Below the pieces are notes generated by a model, which searched no databases, was not told where the DNA came from, and was given only the letters and a program-made list of their open reading frames with translations. Position numbers and translations under genes: made by a program. This document shows, piece after piece, positions 27,237-35,952 of a DNA stretch of 64,000 nucleotides (positions within the stretch are counted from its first letter, which is position 1; each line of letters begins with the position of its first letter). This DNA comes from Candidatus Geocrenenecus huangii (GTDB lineage: Archaea > Thermoproteota > Nitrososphaeria_A > Caldarchaeales > Wolframiiraptoraceae), in assembly GCA_023268155.1 (NCBI GenBank), contig JALNKM010000001.1, positions 124,001 to 188,000 on the forward strand. Direction: 5' to 3'.

Positions 27237-28562
27237 TCAGCTCTTCAATATTCCATATTGTCTAAAGATATCTTCGAGGTCTGGCTTACCTACCTCTATG
27301 AGTTCATATCTAACCTTAACATACGGCTTCTCAAACCTTATCAATCTTCCAAGGTCTATCGGTGTGCCGAGTACGACAAGATCACAGCTAATATTATTGA
27401 CTGTTTCTTGAAGTTCTCTAATCTGCTCCTTCGTATATCCCATCGCTGGGAGAACAGGGCCTAAATGGTTGTACACTTGGTAGACCTCTCTTATAGATCC
27501 CACTGCGTAATCTCTCGGGTCGACAACTTCTCTAGCATCATACATCTTTGCAGCAATTAATCCTATAGAGTAGCTCATGCCTCCATGGGTCACGGTTGGG
27601 CCATCTTCGATTACGAGAACCCTCTTCCCTCTTATAGCTTCAGGATTAGATACATAGAGCTTGGAAGATGCTTTGATTATCAATGCAGAGTTATTTATTC
27701 TCCTAACGTTTTCCTCGATCCTCATTATGTTTTCCTGAGATGCTGAATCTATTTTATTTATTATTATGACGTCGGCCATTCTAACATTTACTTCTCCCGG
27801 ATAGGTTGAGATTTCTTGACCTGGTCTAAGAGCGTCTGCAACCGCGATATACAGTGCCGGCTTAAAGAATGGAAAATCGTTATTTCCCCCATCCCATAAA
27901 ATTATATCAACGTCTCTCGATGCTTCTCTTAAAACTTCCATGTAGTCTACTCCTGCGTAAACTGTGTTCCCCATCTCTATATGCGGCTCATATTCTTCTC
28001 TTTCTTCAATAGTACATTCATATCGGTCAAGGTCCTCGAATGAGCAGAATTTCTGTACTCTGTACTTTAACATCCTGCTATAGGGCATAGGGTGCCTAAC
28101 AATGTTAAATTTCACGTTATGTTTCTTCAGTATGGATGCCAATCTCCTCGTCACTGTACTTTTACCTGCACCAGTTCTCACGGCTGTTACTGCTATCACA
28201 GGTATCTTTGGCTTAATCATAGTACTCTTTGTGCCGAGAAGCATGAAGTCTGCTCCTGCAGCCAAGACCCGGGAAGCTTTATGCATTACATCTTCATGTG
28301 TTAAATCACTATAAGATAGAACGACTAGATCTACATCGTATTTCTTTATCAACTCTGAGAGCATTTCTTCAGGATATATCGGTATGCCGTTAGGATATCT
28401 ATCTCCAGCGAGCTCAGGCGGGTACATTCTACCACTCAATCCAGGTATCTGAGCAGAAGTAAAAGCAACCACCTCGTATAGCGGGTTATCCCTAAAGTAC
28501 ATATTGAAGTTGTGAAAATCTCTTCCCGCTGCACCCATTATTATTACTTTCTTTTTATACAT
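27237..28562 (-). CDS. cpgS: Cyclic 2,3-diphosphoglycerate synthetase-type P-loop protein
   Basis: 441 residues matching the archaeal cDPG synthetase family: N-terminal Rossmann-like part ('KVIIMGAAGRDFHNFNMYFR', 4-23), central P-loop 'AVTAVRTGAGKSTVTRRL' (about 124-141), 'LWDGGNNDFPFFKP' and 'VIIINKIDSA'. In Methanothermus the enzyme uses ATP to close 2,3-diphosphoglycerate into the cyclic thermoprotectant. Homologues are widespread in hyperthermophiles and not all have been tested, so a related GTPase function is possible. First gene of a two-gene operon with the small P-loop protein. Confidence 0.8.
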   Translation of the reverse strand: MYKKKVIIMGAAGRDFHNFNMYFRDNPLYEVVAFTSAQIPGLSGRMYPPELAGDRYPNGIPIYPEEMLSELIKKYDVDLVVLSYSDLTHEDVMHKASRVLAAGADFMLLGTKSTMIKPKIPVIAVTAVRTGAGKSTVTRRLASILKKHNVKFNIVRHPMPYSRMLKYRVQKFCSFEDLDRYECTIEEREEYEPHIEMGNTVYAGVDYMEVLREASRDVDIILWDGGNNDFPFFKPALYIAVADALRPGQEISTYPGEVNVRMADVIIINKIDSASQENIMRIEENVRRINNSALIIKASSKLYVSNPEAIRGKRVLVIEDGPTVTHGGMSYSIGLIAAKMYDAREVVDPRDYAVGSIREVYQVYNHLGPVLPAMGYTKEQIRELQETVNNISCDLVVLGTPIDLGRLIRFEKPYVKVRYELIEVGKPDLEDIFRQYGILKS

Positions 28563-28771
28563 TCCCTCAACTTACTAGTAGGCCTGGCTACACTAAGAAT
28601 CTTACTATGGAGTATTGTATATAGCCGATGTGTTAAATTGATGCGGAGAACATTCTAGAAATTATTAGGAATTAAACTATTTTCGCGAATTATCATTAAG
28701 AGAATTAAAATAAGGGAATAAGCTGCTTATATTATAACTTATAAGGATGTCTAACCATCCGCATTAATGGA

Positions 28772-29380
28772 ATGGTCGAAAGCAAGAAGATATCTTTATT
28801 AGCTATCTATGCTGCGCTAGGAGTATCCCTGTCACCATTCCTGTGGTTTCAGTTCATAACGACGAAGGCATACCCTACACAACATTTCATAAATGTATTA
28901 AGCGGCATAACAATTGGACCATGGTGGGGCGCTGTCGCAGCAATACTAATTGGAACGATGAGGAACATGCTTGGAATAGGAACATTATATGCTTTCCCAG
29001 GAGGAATACCTGGAGCAGTACTTGTAGGACTAGGATATAGGCTTACTAAAAATGTAAAGAATAGATTCATAAAATATTCTATAGCTTTCCTTGAACCAGT
29101 AGGCACAGTCTTGATAGGTGGGACATTTTCACTACTTATCCTAGCTCCTCTGATAGGTGACGTAAGACTTGTCGGATTGATCGAAAAGCAAGGTATTCTA
29201 GCCGTGCTTCCTATCTTCTGGGCAGGTTGGGCTGCCAGTTCAATACCAGGCTCAATAATAGGATATATAGTAATTCTGACGCTTGATAAACTAGGGATAC
29301 TAAATACTTTAACGTCAACGATTAAGAGGGTGCAGGTGGCTAGACCGGCTTCTCCTGAGACCAAACATACACATCGCTAG
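28772..29380 (+). CDS. thiW: ThiW, S-component of an ECF transporter for thiamine-pathway thiazole
   Basis: 202 residues, about six hydrophobic spans. The segment 'TKAYPTQHFINVLSGITIGP' followed by 'GTMRNMLGIGTLYAFPGGIP' (about 31-75) is the ThiW signature. ThiW proteins capture a thiazole precursor and need the shared EcfAA'T module, which is not in this window. A TATA-like run (about 28727-28740) precedes the ATG; I see no TPP riboswitch. The 3' end overlaps convergent GtrA by 41 bases. Confidence 0.85.
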   Translation: MVESKKISLLAIYAALGVSLSPFLWFQFITTKAYPTQHFINVLSGITIGPWWGAVAAILIGTMRNMLGIGTLYAFPGGIPGAVLVGLGYRLTKNVKNRFIKYSIAFLEPVGTVLIGGTFSLLILAPLIGDVRLVGLIEKQGILAVLPIFWAGWAASSIPGSIIGYIVILTLDKLGILNTLTSTIKRVQVARPASPETKHTHR

Positions 29381-29777
29381 TATAGAAGTTGGCTAAAACG
29401 CCTAAACCTGTACTGATGAAGTAGGCTAAAAGATCATTCAGCTTGAGTAGGTCTACCAGAACATACAGTGATCCGAGAGTTACGCCCATTCCGAAGAGAC
29501 GTGAGAGATGGAATACCCCCGCCCTCAACAATAAACCCATTTTCGGGTTCCTATTCTTGAAAGTCCATATATCGTTAAGAATGAAATTGTTGATTATCGA
29601 GATTTCTGTAGCTAGTGCTCCAGCAACCATGTAGTGTACTAGAAGCCAGTCCTTAAACAAAATATATGAACACATGTTGACGATGACCCCTATTGCGCCA
29701 ACAATGTTGAATTTGATAAATTCCGCAGAAAATAACCGCTTCAGTATCTTCGAGATGAATCTTGAAAGAGTTATCAT
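29340..29777 (-). CDS. GtrA-family membrane protein
   Basis: 145 residues with four membrane spans. 'EFIKFNIVGAIGVIVNMCSY' (19-38) and 'EISIINNFILNDIWTFKNR' are the hallmark of GtrA, which is involved in moving or modifying lipid-linked sugars at the membrane. It ends with 'FYTSDVYVWSQ', also typical. The substrate is unknown. It sits 14 bases after the nfo start on the same strand and could be read through from it only if transcription continues. Confidence 0.83.
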   Translation of the reverse strand: MITLSRFISKILKRLFSAEFIKFNIVGAIGVIVNMCSYILFKDWLLVHYMVAGALATEISIINNFILNDIWTFKNRNPKMGLLLRAGVFHLSRLFGMGVTLGSLYVLVDLLKLNDLLAYFISTGLGVLANFYTSDVYVWSQEKPV

Positions 29778-29791
29778 GTCAATACACTGCT

Positions 29792-30631
29792 TTAGAGATA
29801 AAGCTCTCTACACTTAGCTAGATTTGTTGCAAAATTTCCTCTAGAATCTACCGGGGTCTCCAGAATCAACGGTAGCTCTCTAATATGAGGGTTATGGAAT
29901 AATTCTCTAAAACCTTTATCACCTATCTTCCCCAACCCTATGTGTTCATGCCTATCTAGATGGCTTCCAAGGTCTCCTTTAGAATCATTAATGTGTACGA
30001 CTTTCAGTAATTTTAAGCCTATGATCTCGTCAAAATCTCTGAGAGTATTCTCTATCGCATCTCCAGTCCTGAAATCGTATCCTGCTGCGAAAGCATGACA
30101 GGTATCCATGCATACTCCGACCCGGTCTGGATACGCTATCAAATTTAGTATTCTCTTAATATCTTCAAATCTTGAGCCTACGCTGTTTTTCTGTCCAGCC
30201 ATATTTTCCAGCAATATCATTACGTTGTTATCTACTTTGTTGAGAGCTGTATTAACTGCTTCCGCCGCTTTCTTAATTCCGTTATCAAGACCCTTACCTA
30301 GGTGGCTTCCAATATGTACGACTAGATATTTTAACCCAAGCGCTCCGGTTCTCTCAAGCTCTTGTATCAAGGATGAAACAGATTTCTTGAATGTTTGCTG
30401 AATGGGAGAAGAAATATTTGGAAGATAGGGCATATGTGAGACTGCGACTCTAAAATTGTATTCTTCCATCTTTCTTTTGAATTCTTCAATCTCTTCATCA
30501 CTAAGTTTCTTGGCTTTCCATCCTCTCGGGTTTCTAGTAAATACCTGGAAAGTATTACAACCCAGTTCTCGTGCTCTATCGACAGCCTTATCTATTGTTC
30601 CAGATATCGAGACATGCGCACCTAGCAACAT
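29792..30631 (-). CDS. nfo: Endonuclease IV (AP endonuclease)
   Basis: Cuts DNA 5' to abasic sites in base-excision repair. All zinc-ligand motifs of the TIM barrel are visible: 'GAHVSI', 'SHMPY', 'VHIGSHLGKG', 'LLENMAGQ', 'CMDTCHAFAAGYD', 'HINDSKGDLGSHLDRHEHIG' and 'LETPVD'. Length 279 is standard. ATG start at 30631. Together with EndoQ and FEN1 it gives the window three repair nucleases. Confidence 0.96.
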   Translation of the reverse strand: MLLGAHVSISGTIDKAVDRARELGCNTFQVFTRNPRGWKAKKLSDEEIEEFKRKMEEYNFRVAVSHMPYLPNISSPIQQTFKKSVSSLIQELERTGALGLKYLVVHIGSHLGKGLDNGIKKAAEAVNTALNKVDNNVMILLENMAGQKNSVGSRFEDIKRILNLIAYPDRVGVCMDTCHAFAAGYDFRTGDAIENTLRDFDEIIGLKLLKVVHINDSKGDLGSHLDRHEHIGLGKIGDKGFRELFHNPHIRELPLILETPVDSRGNFATNLAKCRELYL

Positions 30632-30719
30632 GAAATCTCCTATAATAACGATCTCTGGAAAAACAAAAAGTTTTACTTTACATCACTCTCAAATATATTC
30701 GGATGAGACCCCTAGATCA

Positions 30720-30941
30720 TTAACGACCACTCAATTTCTTGAATTCTGGTTGTTTTATAGATTTTAGATCAATGAGCTTCTCTTTTGCCTTCTTCAAATC
30801 AAGAGTTCTGAAGATTATTTTACTGCTCTCCAATTCCATTATCGTCCCACATCTAAAACATTGGTAGCTGTTTTCCGCGTAGGTTATCTGGATGTGGCCA
30901 CAATTCTTACATAAAACGACTTTGTAGACTCGTTTCCTCAT
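30720..30941 (-). CDS. Small zinc-ribbon protein (DUF1922-like)
   Basis: 73 residues, strongly basic at the C-terminus, with 'CKNCGHIQITYAENSYQCFRCG' spacing: two CxxC pairs at about 11-14 and 28-31, one zinc knuckle. This matches small archaeal ribbon proteins of the DUF1922 type. Role unknown. It follows the A-ATPase C gene by 24 bases on the same strand and may share its transcript. Confidence 0.68.
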   Translation of the reverse strand: MRKRVYKVVLCKNCGHIQITYAENSYQCFRCGTIMELESSKIIFRTLDLKKAKEKLIDLKSIKQPEFKKLSGR

Positions 30942-30965
30942 AGACCGGTTTGCATAATGCTAATA

Positions 30966-32027
30966 CTAGATAACTTTTCTGAGGGGTTCCAGAATCTCGG
31001 AAGGCGTCAGCCCATACTCTACTCCAAAAGCTATCGATGTTAAATTCCTGACTTCCACCTCTTTCAGTTTTATGAATGAGTATACTATCGCCAGTTTGAA
31101 TACGCTTTGTAGAAATGCTCTCCTAGCGTTCTTTACAGCTTCCTCTTTAAACCATGAGTCTATCGAGTTAATCGTCTCTAACGGTCGGGATAGATCGACT
31201 ATTTTCAACAAATCTTCATAGTATGTATCTTCTAACTCTTTTAGAACCTCTTCTATATTCGTGGCATGGATTACCTTCTCGATCTTCCTATTACTGAACT
31301 TAATTCCAGAAGATAACATAAATTTTCTAGTTTCAGCTGGCGTAAGATTCCATAGCCTAGACCTTAAAGCCGCGGTTAGAATATATCCATCTATCTCGTA
31401 TACTAAGAGAAGAAGTAGCTGGTTTCTCTCATCTCTTTTAGTCTTCTTTAACGCTCTTAATAACTGCTCATAAAATGACCTATCTAGAGATGTCTCGAAT
31501 ATTAATGGGTCTTTCTCTTTTTCATAAACTTCTAGTGCGCCTTTAAGATCTGGATACATTTGCGTTCCCTTAAGACTCTCTATAGTTGTTTCCAAGTCTT
31601 TCTCAACCAATGCTTTTACAACTAGATCTCTTATCTTGAGATGTTCTTCAGCTCTAAGATTCATTTTCGGAGATACTTCCTCGTATGGTATTCCTAAAGC
31701 CCTAGCTTTCAAGATAGTCTTAAGATTTCTATAAACATGTCTAAGGAAATATGTTTTGAGGAATATTGCTTTAGGAATATATCTTATTAGAGAATATTCT
31801 ACCTCTATCAGATTTGTTTGAAAAATTTTTTCAAGATTCTCAGAAGTTAATGGTTTAGGAAGTTCCGTTAACACGTTGCCGTATACTGTAGGTCTCAGCT
31901 TATCAACCAATTCTCCTAGACTTTTAGAGTTCGCTAGATCTTCATACACAGAATATTCGAGAAGCATTCCTTTCAAAGCGTATGAACGAACCACGGGATA
32001 GAGGCTTCCAAGATTTATAGCAGACAT
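30966..32027 (-). CDS. atpC: A-type ATP synthase subunit C
   Basis: Central-stalk cap linking the rotor ring to the catalytic head. The ~350 residues show the helical vATP-synt_AC39 pattern ('LRHVYRNLKTILKARALGIP', 'LLVYEIDGYILTAALRSRLW', 'FGVEYGLTPSEIL'). I chose ATG 32027 because AAGGAGAG lies seven bases upstream and it starts one base after the subunit H stop; a longer frame begins at 32045. The other ATPase genes are not nearby. Confidence 0.87.
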   Translation of the reverse strand: MSAINLGSLYPVVRSYALKGMLLEYSVYEDLANSKSLGELVDKLRPTVYGNVLTELPKPLTSENLEKIFQTNLIEVEYSLIRYIPKAIFLKTYFLRHVYRNLKTILKARALGIPYEEVSPKMNLRAEEHLKIRDLVVKALVEKDLETTIESLKGTQMYPDLKGALEVYEKEKDPLIFETSLDRSFYEQLLRALKKTKRDERNQLLLLLVYEIDGYILTAALRSRLWNLTPAETRKFMLSSGIKFSNRKIEKVIHATNIEEVLKELEDTYYEDLLKIVDLSRPLETINSIDSWFKEEAVKNARRAFLQSVFKLAIVYSFIKLKEVEVRNLTSIAFGVEYGLTPSEILEPLRKVI

Positions 32028-32028
32028 A

Positions 32029-32361
32029 TTATTTCTCTCCTTCAAGTACCAAATTCAAGACATGATTCACTATTTCATCGAATCTCTCATGGAATCTTTC
32101 CTTGATCTTCTTAGCTTCCTCATCTCCCTTCCTCAATAACTGTTCAGCTTCCCTCTGAACTTCGCTCTCGACACTCTTCAAGAAGTTCTCTAGTTCGGCT
32201 CTAACCTCCGAGATCACCTTCTCCCGGATCCTCCTAGATTCTTCTTCAGCTACCTCCAAGATCTTTTTCTTGAAATCTTCACTTCTTGAAAGTATCTCGT
32301 CAATCTTTTTCTCAAAATCTTCCAGGGTAGAGATTGCTGAAGAAATAGAAGTACCGCTCAT
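32029..32361 (-). CDS. atpH: A-type ATP synthase subunit H (peripheral-stalk coiled coil)
   Basis: 110 residues, almost entirely charged heptad-type helix with high Glu/Lys/Arg content ('ILEVAEEESRRIREKVISEV'). Its length and coiled-coil nature fit subunit H (AhaH/NtpF) of the peripheral stalk rather than the longer subunit E. It precedes subunit C directly. A TATA box (32386-32395) lies about 29 bases before the ATG, so the mRNA is nearly leaderless. Confidence 0.72.
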   Translation of the reverse strand: MSGTSISSAISTLEDFEKKIDEILSRSEDFKKKILEVAEEESRRIREKVISEVRAELENFLKSVESEVQREAEQLLRKGDEEAKKIKERFHERFDEIVNHVLNLVLEGEK

Positions 32362-32385
32362 TCCTGAATAAAGAGAGATCTCGAT

Positions 32386-32395
32386 CTATTTAAGC
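32386..32395 (-). promoter_or_regulatory. TATA box of the atpH-atpC operon
   Basis: Read on the minus strand, gcttaaatag is centred about 29 bases before the atpH ATG. That is the distance expected for a leaderless or very short leader transcript. Confidence 0.5.
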
Positions 32396-32537
32396 AATAG
32401 TAACAAGAGAGAAATCCCTCTAAAGAAGGCCTTACAGTATTTTCTGAGAACGCCCAGATATCTAATAGATGATCTTAGCATGCTAATATACTATACCCAA
32501 AAACTACAAAAACAGGCATGCGATTAATAATAGATAG

Positions 32538-32661
32538 AGCCCGGTCGTCTAGCGGCCAAACATGCTGGTCGGATGAGTATGGGTTATGGATCCCGGGCTT
32601 TGGATCATTGGCCGCTATGAGGGGATACCCGGGGACGCCGGTTCGAATCCGGCCCGGGCTA
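32538..32661 (+). tRNA. tRNA-Gln (anticodon TTG) with D-loop and anticodon-loop introns
   Basis: Acceptor AGCCCGG/CCGGGCT (32538-32544/32654-32660). T arm GCCGG-TTCGAAT-CCGGC. The D stem GTCT (32547-32550) pairs with GGAT (32588-32591) only if about 28 bases (32560-32587) are removed from the D loop. The anticodon stem CCGGG/CCCGG (32593-32597/32628-32632) holds TTG at 32600-32602, followed by a second intron of about 23 bases (32604-32626). The exact splice sites are approximate. The D-loop intron is nearly identical to that of the tRNA-Gln(CTG) gene at 46611. Confidence 0.9.
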
Positions 32662-32836
32662 TACTTTATCCGATACTACACGAGATATCTGATTAATCAG
32701 TTTCTTTCTAAACCTTGAGAACGTTTCCACGTACTCATTTAAAGAGCGTGCCTTTGTTCTATTCCTCATATTCTTTTAGGCATCTCCAGTAATAATTACT
32801 GTGAAAGAAATATTTTTTCTGTGAAGGCTATCTATA

Positions 32837-34057
32837 TTATCTGTCTGCTTCTACGGGCCAATAGTTTAAGCTCCAGTATATTGGTGGTATGTCTGCTATT
32901 CTGGCACCCAAGGATAGATGTCTTAAGGCTGGTAGAAGTCTAAAGCTAGGAGTCACCATCCTTAGTCTGTATGGTCTGTCTGTACCATCACTTACGATAT
33001 AGTAGATCATTTCTCCTCTAGCTGCCTCAGCTCTACCCAATGCTTCACCTTTAGGTACTCTTATTATGAGCGGATGTTGTTTCAGTTTGAATGGCCCCTC
33101 AGGCATCTGTTCGACCGACTGTCTTATTATCTTCAAACTTTCTCTTATCTCTTGAAATCCAATCATTGCCCTGGCATAACAGTCTCCTTCTGTTCTTACA
33201 GGTATTTCGAATTTCAAGAGTGGGTAAGCATCGTATGGGTCATTTATTCTAGTATCGTACTTTACTCCCGAGGCTCTCAGAGTTGTTCCTGGAACACCTA
33301 GCCTAATCGCATCTTCCCTCTTTAGTACACCTACTCGTCTTACTCTCTCGATAAATATCTCATTGTTAAAGAACATCTCATAATAATGGTCCAGTCTCAG
33401 ATCCATGAAATGTGTTACCGCTACTACATACTTCTTAAAGTCTTCGCTCAATTCATCTTCACTAGGCTCTCTACCTAGCATCCTTGAATAATATAGTTTG
33501 AATTCTTTAACGAGTTCTTTTGAGACTTTTCTGGGGGCGTCATTCCTAACTCCTCCAGGGACATAGTAGGCGTGCGTGAATCTCTGACCAGTGATATGCT
33601 GTGATAAGTCTAGGATGAACTCTCTATCGTTTACGCACCATAGAAACATTGTTGAATGCCCGAGGAATATGCCGTATAATGAGAACCAGTATAGATGGCT
33701 TGCAATACGGTCCAGTTCAGCGATAAGTGTCCTAAGATATTTTGCTCTTTCAGGTATCTCGACCTCCATAAGTTTCTCAACCGTCAAACAGTAGGGTATC
33801 ACCATCCCCGCAGCATCAAGGATAGACGGTCTCTCTAAATGTGGAATATTGGTTATCCAAGTCTTATATTCAGCCATCTTCTCTTCACCTCTATGAACAA
33901 AGCCTGGGTCGGGCTCAAGGTCTACTACAGTATCTCCACTAACTGTTACTATCATTCTAAAATGACCTGTACCAGGATGCTGTGGCCCGTAACTGAAAGT
34001 TAACCTCGGTCCACCTATATCGTATACTTCTATCTTCTTTTTCTCCTCTAACACCAT
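32837..34057 (-). CDS. nuoD: NADH:quinone oxidoreductase-type subunit D (49 kDa, complex I-like)
   Basis: Large subunit at the quinone pocket of complex I-like enzymes. 'FSYGPQHPGTGHFRMIV' (22-38) and 'VHRGEEKMAE' are typical. The N-terminal and C-terminal CxxC nickel ligands of hydrogenases are absent ('HLERPSILD'; C-terminal 'NYWPVEADR'), so it is a respiratory NuoD/FpoD-type protein and not a hydrogenase. Third gene of nuoB-C-D. The remaining subunits, including the proton-pumping arm and any electron-input module, are not in this window. Confidence 0.92.
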   Translation of the reverse strand: MVLEEKKKIEVYDIGGPRLTFSYGPQHPGTGHFRMIVTVSGDTVVDLEPDPGFVHRGEEKMAEYKTWITNIPHLERPSILDAAGMVIPYCLTVEKLMEVEIPERAKYLRTLIAELDRIASHLYWFSLYGIFLGHSTMFLWCVNDREFILDLSQHITGQRFTHAYYVPGGVRNDAPRKVSKELVKEFKLYYSRMLGREPSEDELSEDFKKYVVAVTHFMDLRLDHYYEMFFNNEIFIERVRRVGVLKREDAIRLGVPGTTLRASGVKYDTRINDPYDAYPLLKFEIPVRTEGDCYARAMIGFQEIRESLKIIRQSVEQMPEGPFKLKQHPLIIRVPKGEALGRAEAARGEMIYYIVSDGTDRPYRLRMVTPSFRLLPALRHLSLGARIADIPPIYWSLNYWPVEADR

Positions 34058-34059
34058 AC

Positions 34060-34554
34060 CTACTCTCTCCCAGGAATCTTGTATTCTTTTCTAAGCGGCG
34101 GTATATCCATCCAATATTCGGGAAGAAGTATCCTTTTCAAGTCTGGATGACCCTCGAAGATTACTCCCAGCATATCGTATACTTCTCTCTCATGATACTC
34201 GACGCTGGGCCAAATAGAGAATAGGGAACTTACCATGGGCTTCTCTAAATCTAGTTTTACAGATAGATTAAGTATGCTATCGGCTAGTTCTTGGTCTCCT
34301 AGGCTTCCCAGATGATATATTACCTCGATGAATGGTCCACCACCTTCTTTTAATCTTGATAAGTCTACTCCCGTAACACCCTTAACGTGGTCAAATCCAT
34401 GCCTATCTTTAAGATATCTCGCAACTTCTACTAAAGCTTCTTTCTTCACTATAACCTTAGCTATCTTCTTCTCCAAGAACACTTCTCCTTCTATATCTTC
34501 TCCAAACGCTTCTTTCACATCGTCCAATATCTTCCTGAGTTTCTCCCACGTCAT
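34060..34554 (-). CDS. nuoC: NADH:quinone oxidoreductase-type subunit C (30 kDa)
   Basis: 164 residues with the family signature 'SVEYHEREVYDMLGVIFEGH' (about 119-138) and the following 'PDLKRILLPEYW'. It bridges subunits B and D in the hydrophilic arm. It lies one base from nuoB and two bases from nuoD, so translation is coupled. Ends in 'RKEYKIPGRE'. Confidence 0.93.
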   Translation of the reverse strand: MTWEKLRKILDDVKEAFGEDIEGEVFLEKKIAKVIVKKEALVEVARYLKDRHGFDHVKGVTGVDLSRLKEGGGPFIEVIYHLGSLGDQELADSILNLSVKLDLEKPMVSSLFSIWPSVEYHEREVYDMLGVIFEGHPDLKRILLPEYWMDIPPLRKEYKIPGRE

Positions 34555-34555
34555 A

Positions 34556-35221
34556 TCATTCCAACCTTGATTTGAGTATCTTATCTCTTAAGAGTAGGAA
34601 TCCTTGAAATAGTGTCTCAGGCCTAGGAGGACATCCTGGAACATATACATCTACTGGAACTACGTCATTGAGTCCTTGTAGAACATTGTAGGAGTCCTTA
34701 GCATAGAGCCCTCCAGATATGGCGCAGGCACCCATGGCAATCACCCATTTCGGGTTTGGCATCTGGTCATAGATAATCCTAACTCTCTGAGCCATCTTAG
34801 TATTTACTGTTCCTTCTATCAGTAATACGTCTGACTGTCTTAGACTTCCCGTTGCGGGTATCCATCCAAATCTCTCAGGGTCATATCTAGAACTGGAAAC
34901 TGCTCCAAACTCTACACTGCAGCAAGCAGTCGTTAAGTGTGCTGGCCATAAAGAAGCCATCCTACCCCAATTAACGAGGTATCTAATCAATGAATTATTC
35001 TTGATTACTTGTAGAATGTAGTTAGTTTCTCCTTCCTTGATGATCTTTAAAGGCCTACCCAACCCGTATTCTCTGATTGCTTCTTCTCTTTCTTCTTCAG
35101 GAACAACTTCTTCAACTATCGATTCGATGATGTTTTTCGAGCATGCTAAAGTATAACCGAAAATTCCTGTTTTTCTCGGAATCTTTCTAAGAAGATTGAA
35201 TTGATCAAGAGCCATCCACAT
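34556..35221 (-). CDS. nuoB: NADH:quinone oxidoreductase-type subunit B (N2 iron-sulfur cluster)
   Basis: Carries the terminal 4Fe-4S cluster N2 next to quinone. The four ligands are visible in 'TACCSVEF' (about 98-105), 'GACAISGG' and 'PGCPPRPE'. The N-terminal ~70 residues extend beyond the minimal subunit. First gene of nuoB-C-D, with ATG at 35221 after GAGGTT and a TATA box at 35271-35280. nuoA is not upstream; a rhomboid gene is. Confidence 0.95.
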   Translation of the reverse strand: MWMALDQFNLLRKIPRKTGIFGYTLACSKNIIESIVEEVVPEEEREEAIREYGLGRPLKIIKEGETNYILQVIKNNSLIRYLVNWGRMASLWPAHLTTACCSVEFGAVSSSRYDPERFGWIPATGSLRQSDVLLIEGTVNTKMAQRVRIIYDQMPNPKWVIAMGACAISGGLYAKDSYNVLQGLNDVVPVDVYVPGCPPRPETLFQGFLLLRDKILKSRLE

Positions 35222-35270
35222 AACCTCTACTATCCTATTGTATAGTTCAGCTTCATCTAGTATGAAGGTC

Positions 35271-35280
35271 TATTTAAATA
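35271..35280 (-). promoter_or_regulatory. TATA box of the nuoB-C-D operon
   Basis: The palindromic tatttaaata, centred 45-50 bases before the nuoB ATG, implies a leader of about 25-30 bases carrying the GAGGTT ribosome-binding site. Confidence 0.5.
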
Positions 35281-35316
35281 TGCATTGCATAGAACCTGGA
35301 GAGGACATGCTTGTTT

Positions 35317-35952
35317 TTAGAAATAACGGTACGGTATGAATCTCTTCAATCCAGGTTTGTAGATGAAGGTGATTAATAGCCCTGTTATGAACCCCCCAAC
35401 ATGCGCTGCATATGCGACTTGAGAATACGGGGCAACGAAAGCATACAAGGTCTGTATTAGAGCAAGTACTATGATTACGATTATTGCCGGAGCCATTATC
35501 GGGAACCCGAAGAAAACTACAAGCCTCCTCAAAGGAAACAGTATTCCAAAAGCAGCCATCACGCCGTATATAGCTCCTGAAGCACCAATTGCAGGAGTAG
35601 CAAGTAATTCTCTAACTGGAAAGAAGATAAAGATATAGTATGCATGAACGATAGCCGCCATAAACCCGCTTAAAAAATATAACAAGAGATAACGTGGCTT
35701 CCCGAGAACTTTCTCAATATCTGGACCAAATATGAAGAGTGCAAACATATTGAAGAAGAGGTGGAAGACATCATAATGGATAAACATTGAGGTTAGCAAT
35801 CTGTAGGGCTGGGTAAAAGTAACAGTAAGGATAGGTATAGTTGCATATTCCAATATAATCCTTGGATTAATTCTTACCAAGATAAAGACGGCAATATTCG
35901 TTAGTATGATAAACCATGTAAGATAAGAGTTCTCACTTCTAGCTACATACAT
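35317..35952 (-). CDS. Rhomboid-family intramembrane serine protease
   Basis: Six membrane spans. The catalytic Ser is in 'GASGAIYG' and the His in 'AAHVGGFITG'; 'HLFFNMFALFIFG' is the family's HxxxN motif. It cleaves membrane-protein helices; the substrate is unknown. The start is unclear: ATG 35952 gives the usual short N-terminus, while GTG 36012 would add 20 residues. It stands alone between nuoB and truD on the minus strand. Confidence 0.86.
   Translation of the reverse strand: MYVARSENSYLTWFIILTNIAVFILVRINPRIILEYATIPILTVTFTQPYRLLTSMFIHYDVFHLFFNMFALFIFGPDIEKVLGKPRYLLLYFLSGFMAAIVHAYYIFIFFPVRELLATPAIGASGAIYGVMAAFGILFPLRRLVVFFGFPIMAPAIIVIIVLALIQTLYAFVAPYSQVAYAAHVGGFITGLLITFIYKPGLKRFIPYRYF

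Noticed and set aside
28563-28771. TPP riboswitch before thiW
   Set aside because: The conserved CUGAGA and related THI-box elements are not seen; only a TATA-like element is present.
32837-34057. NiFe-hydrogenase large subunit, to match the maturation protease at 3051
   Set aside because: Neither of the two CxxC nickel-binding motifs is present; the protein is NuoD-like.
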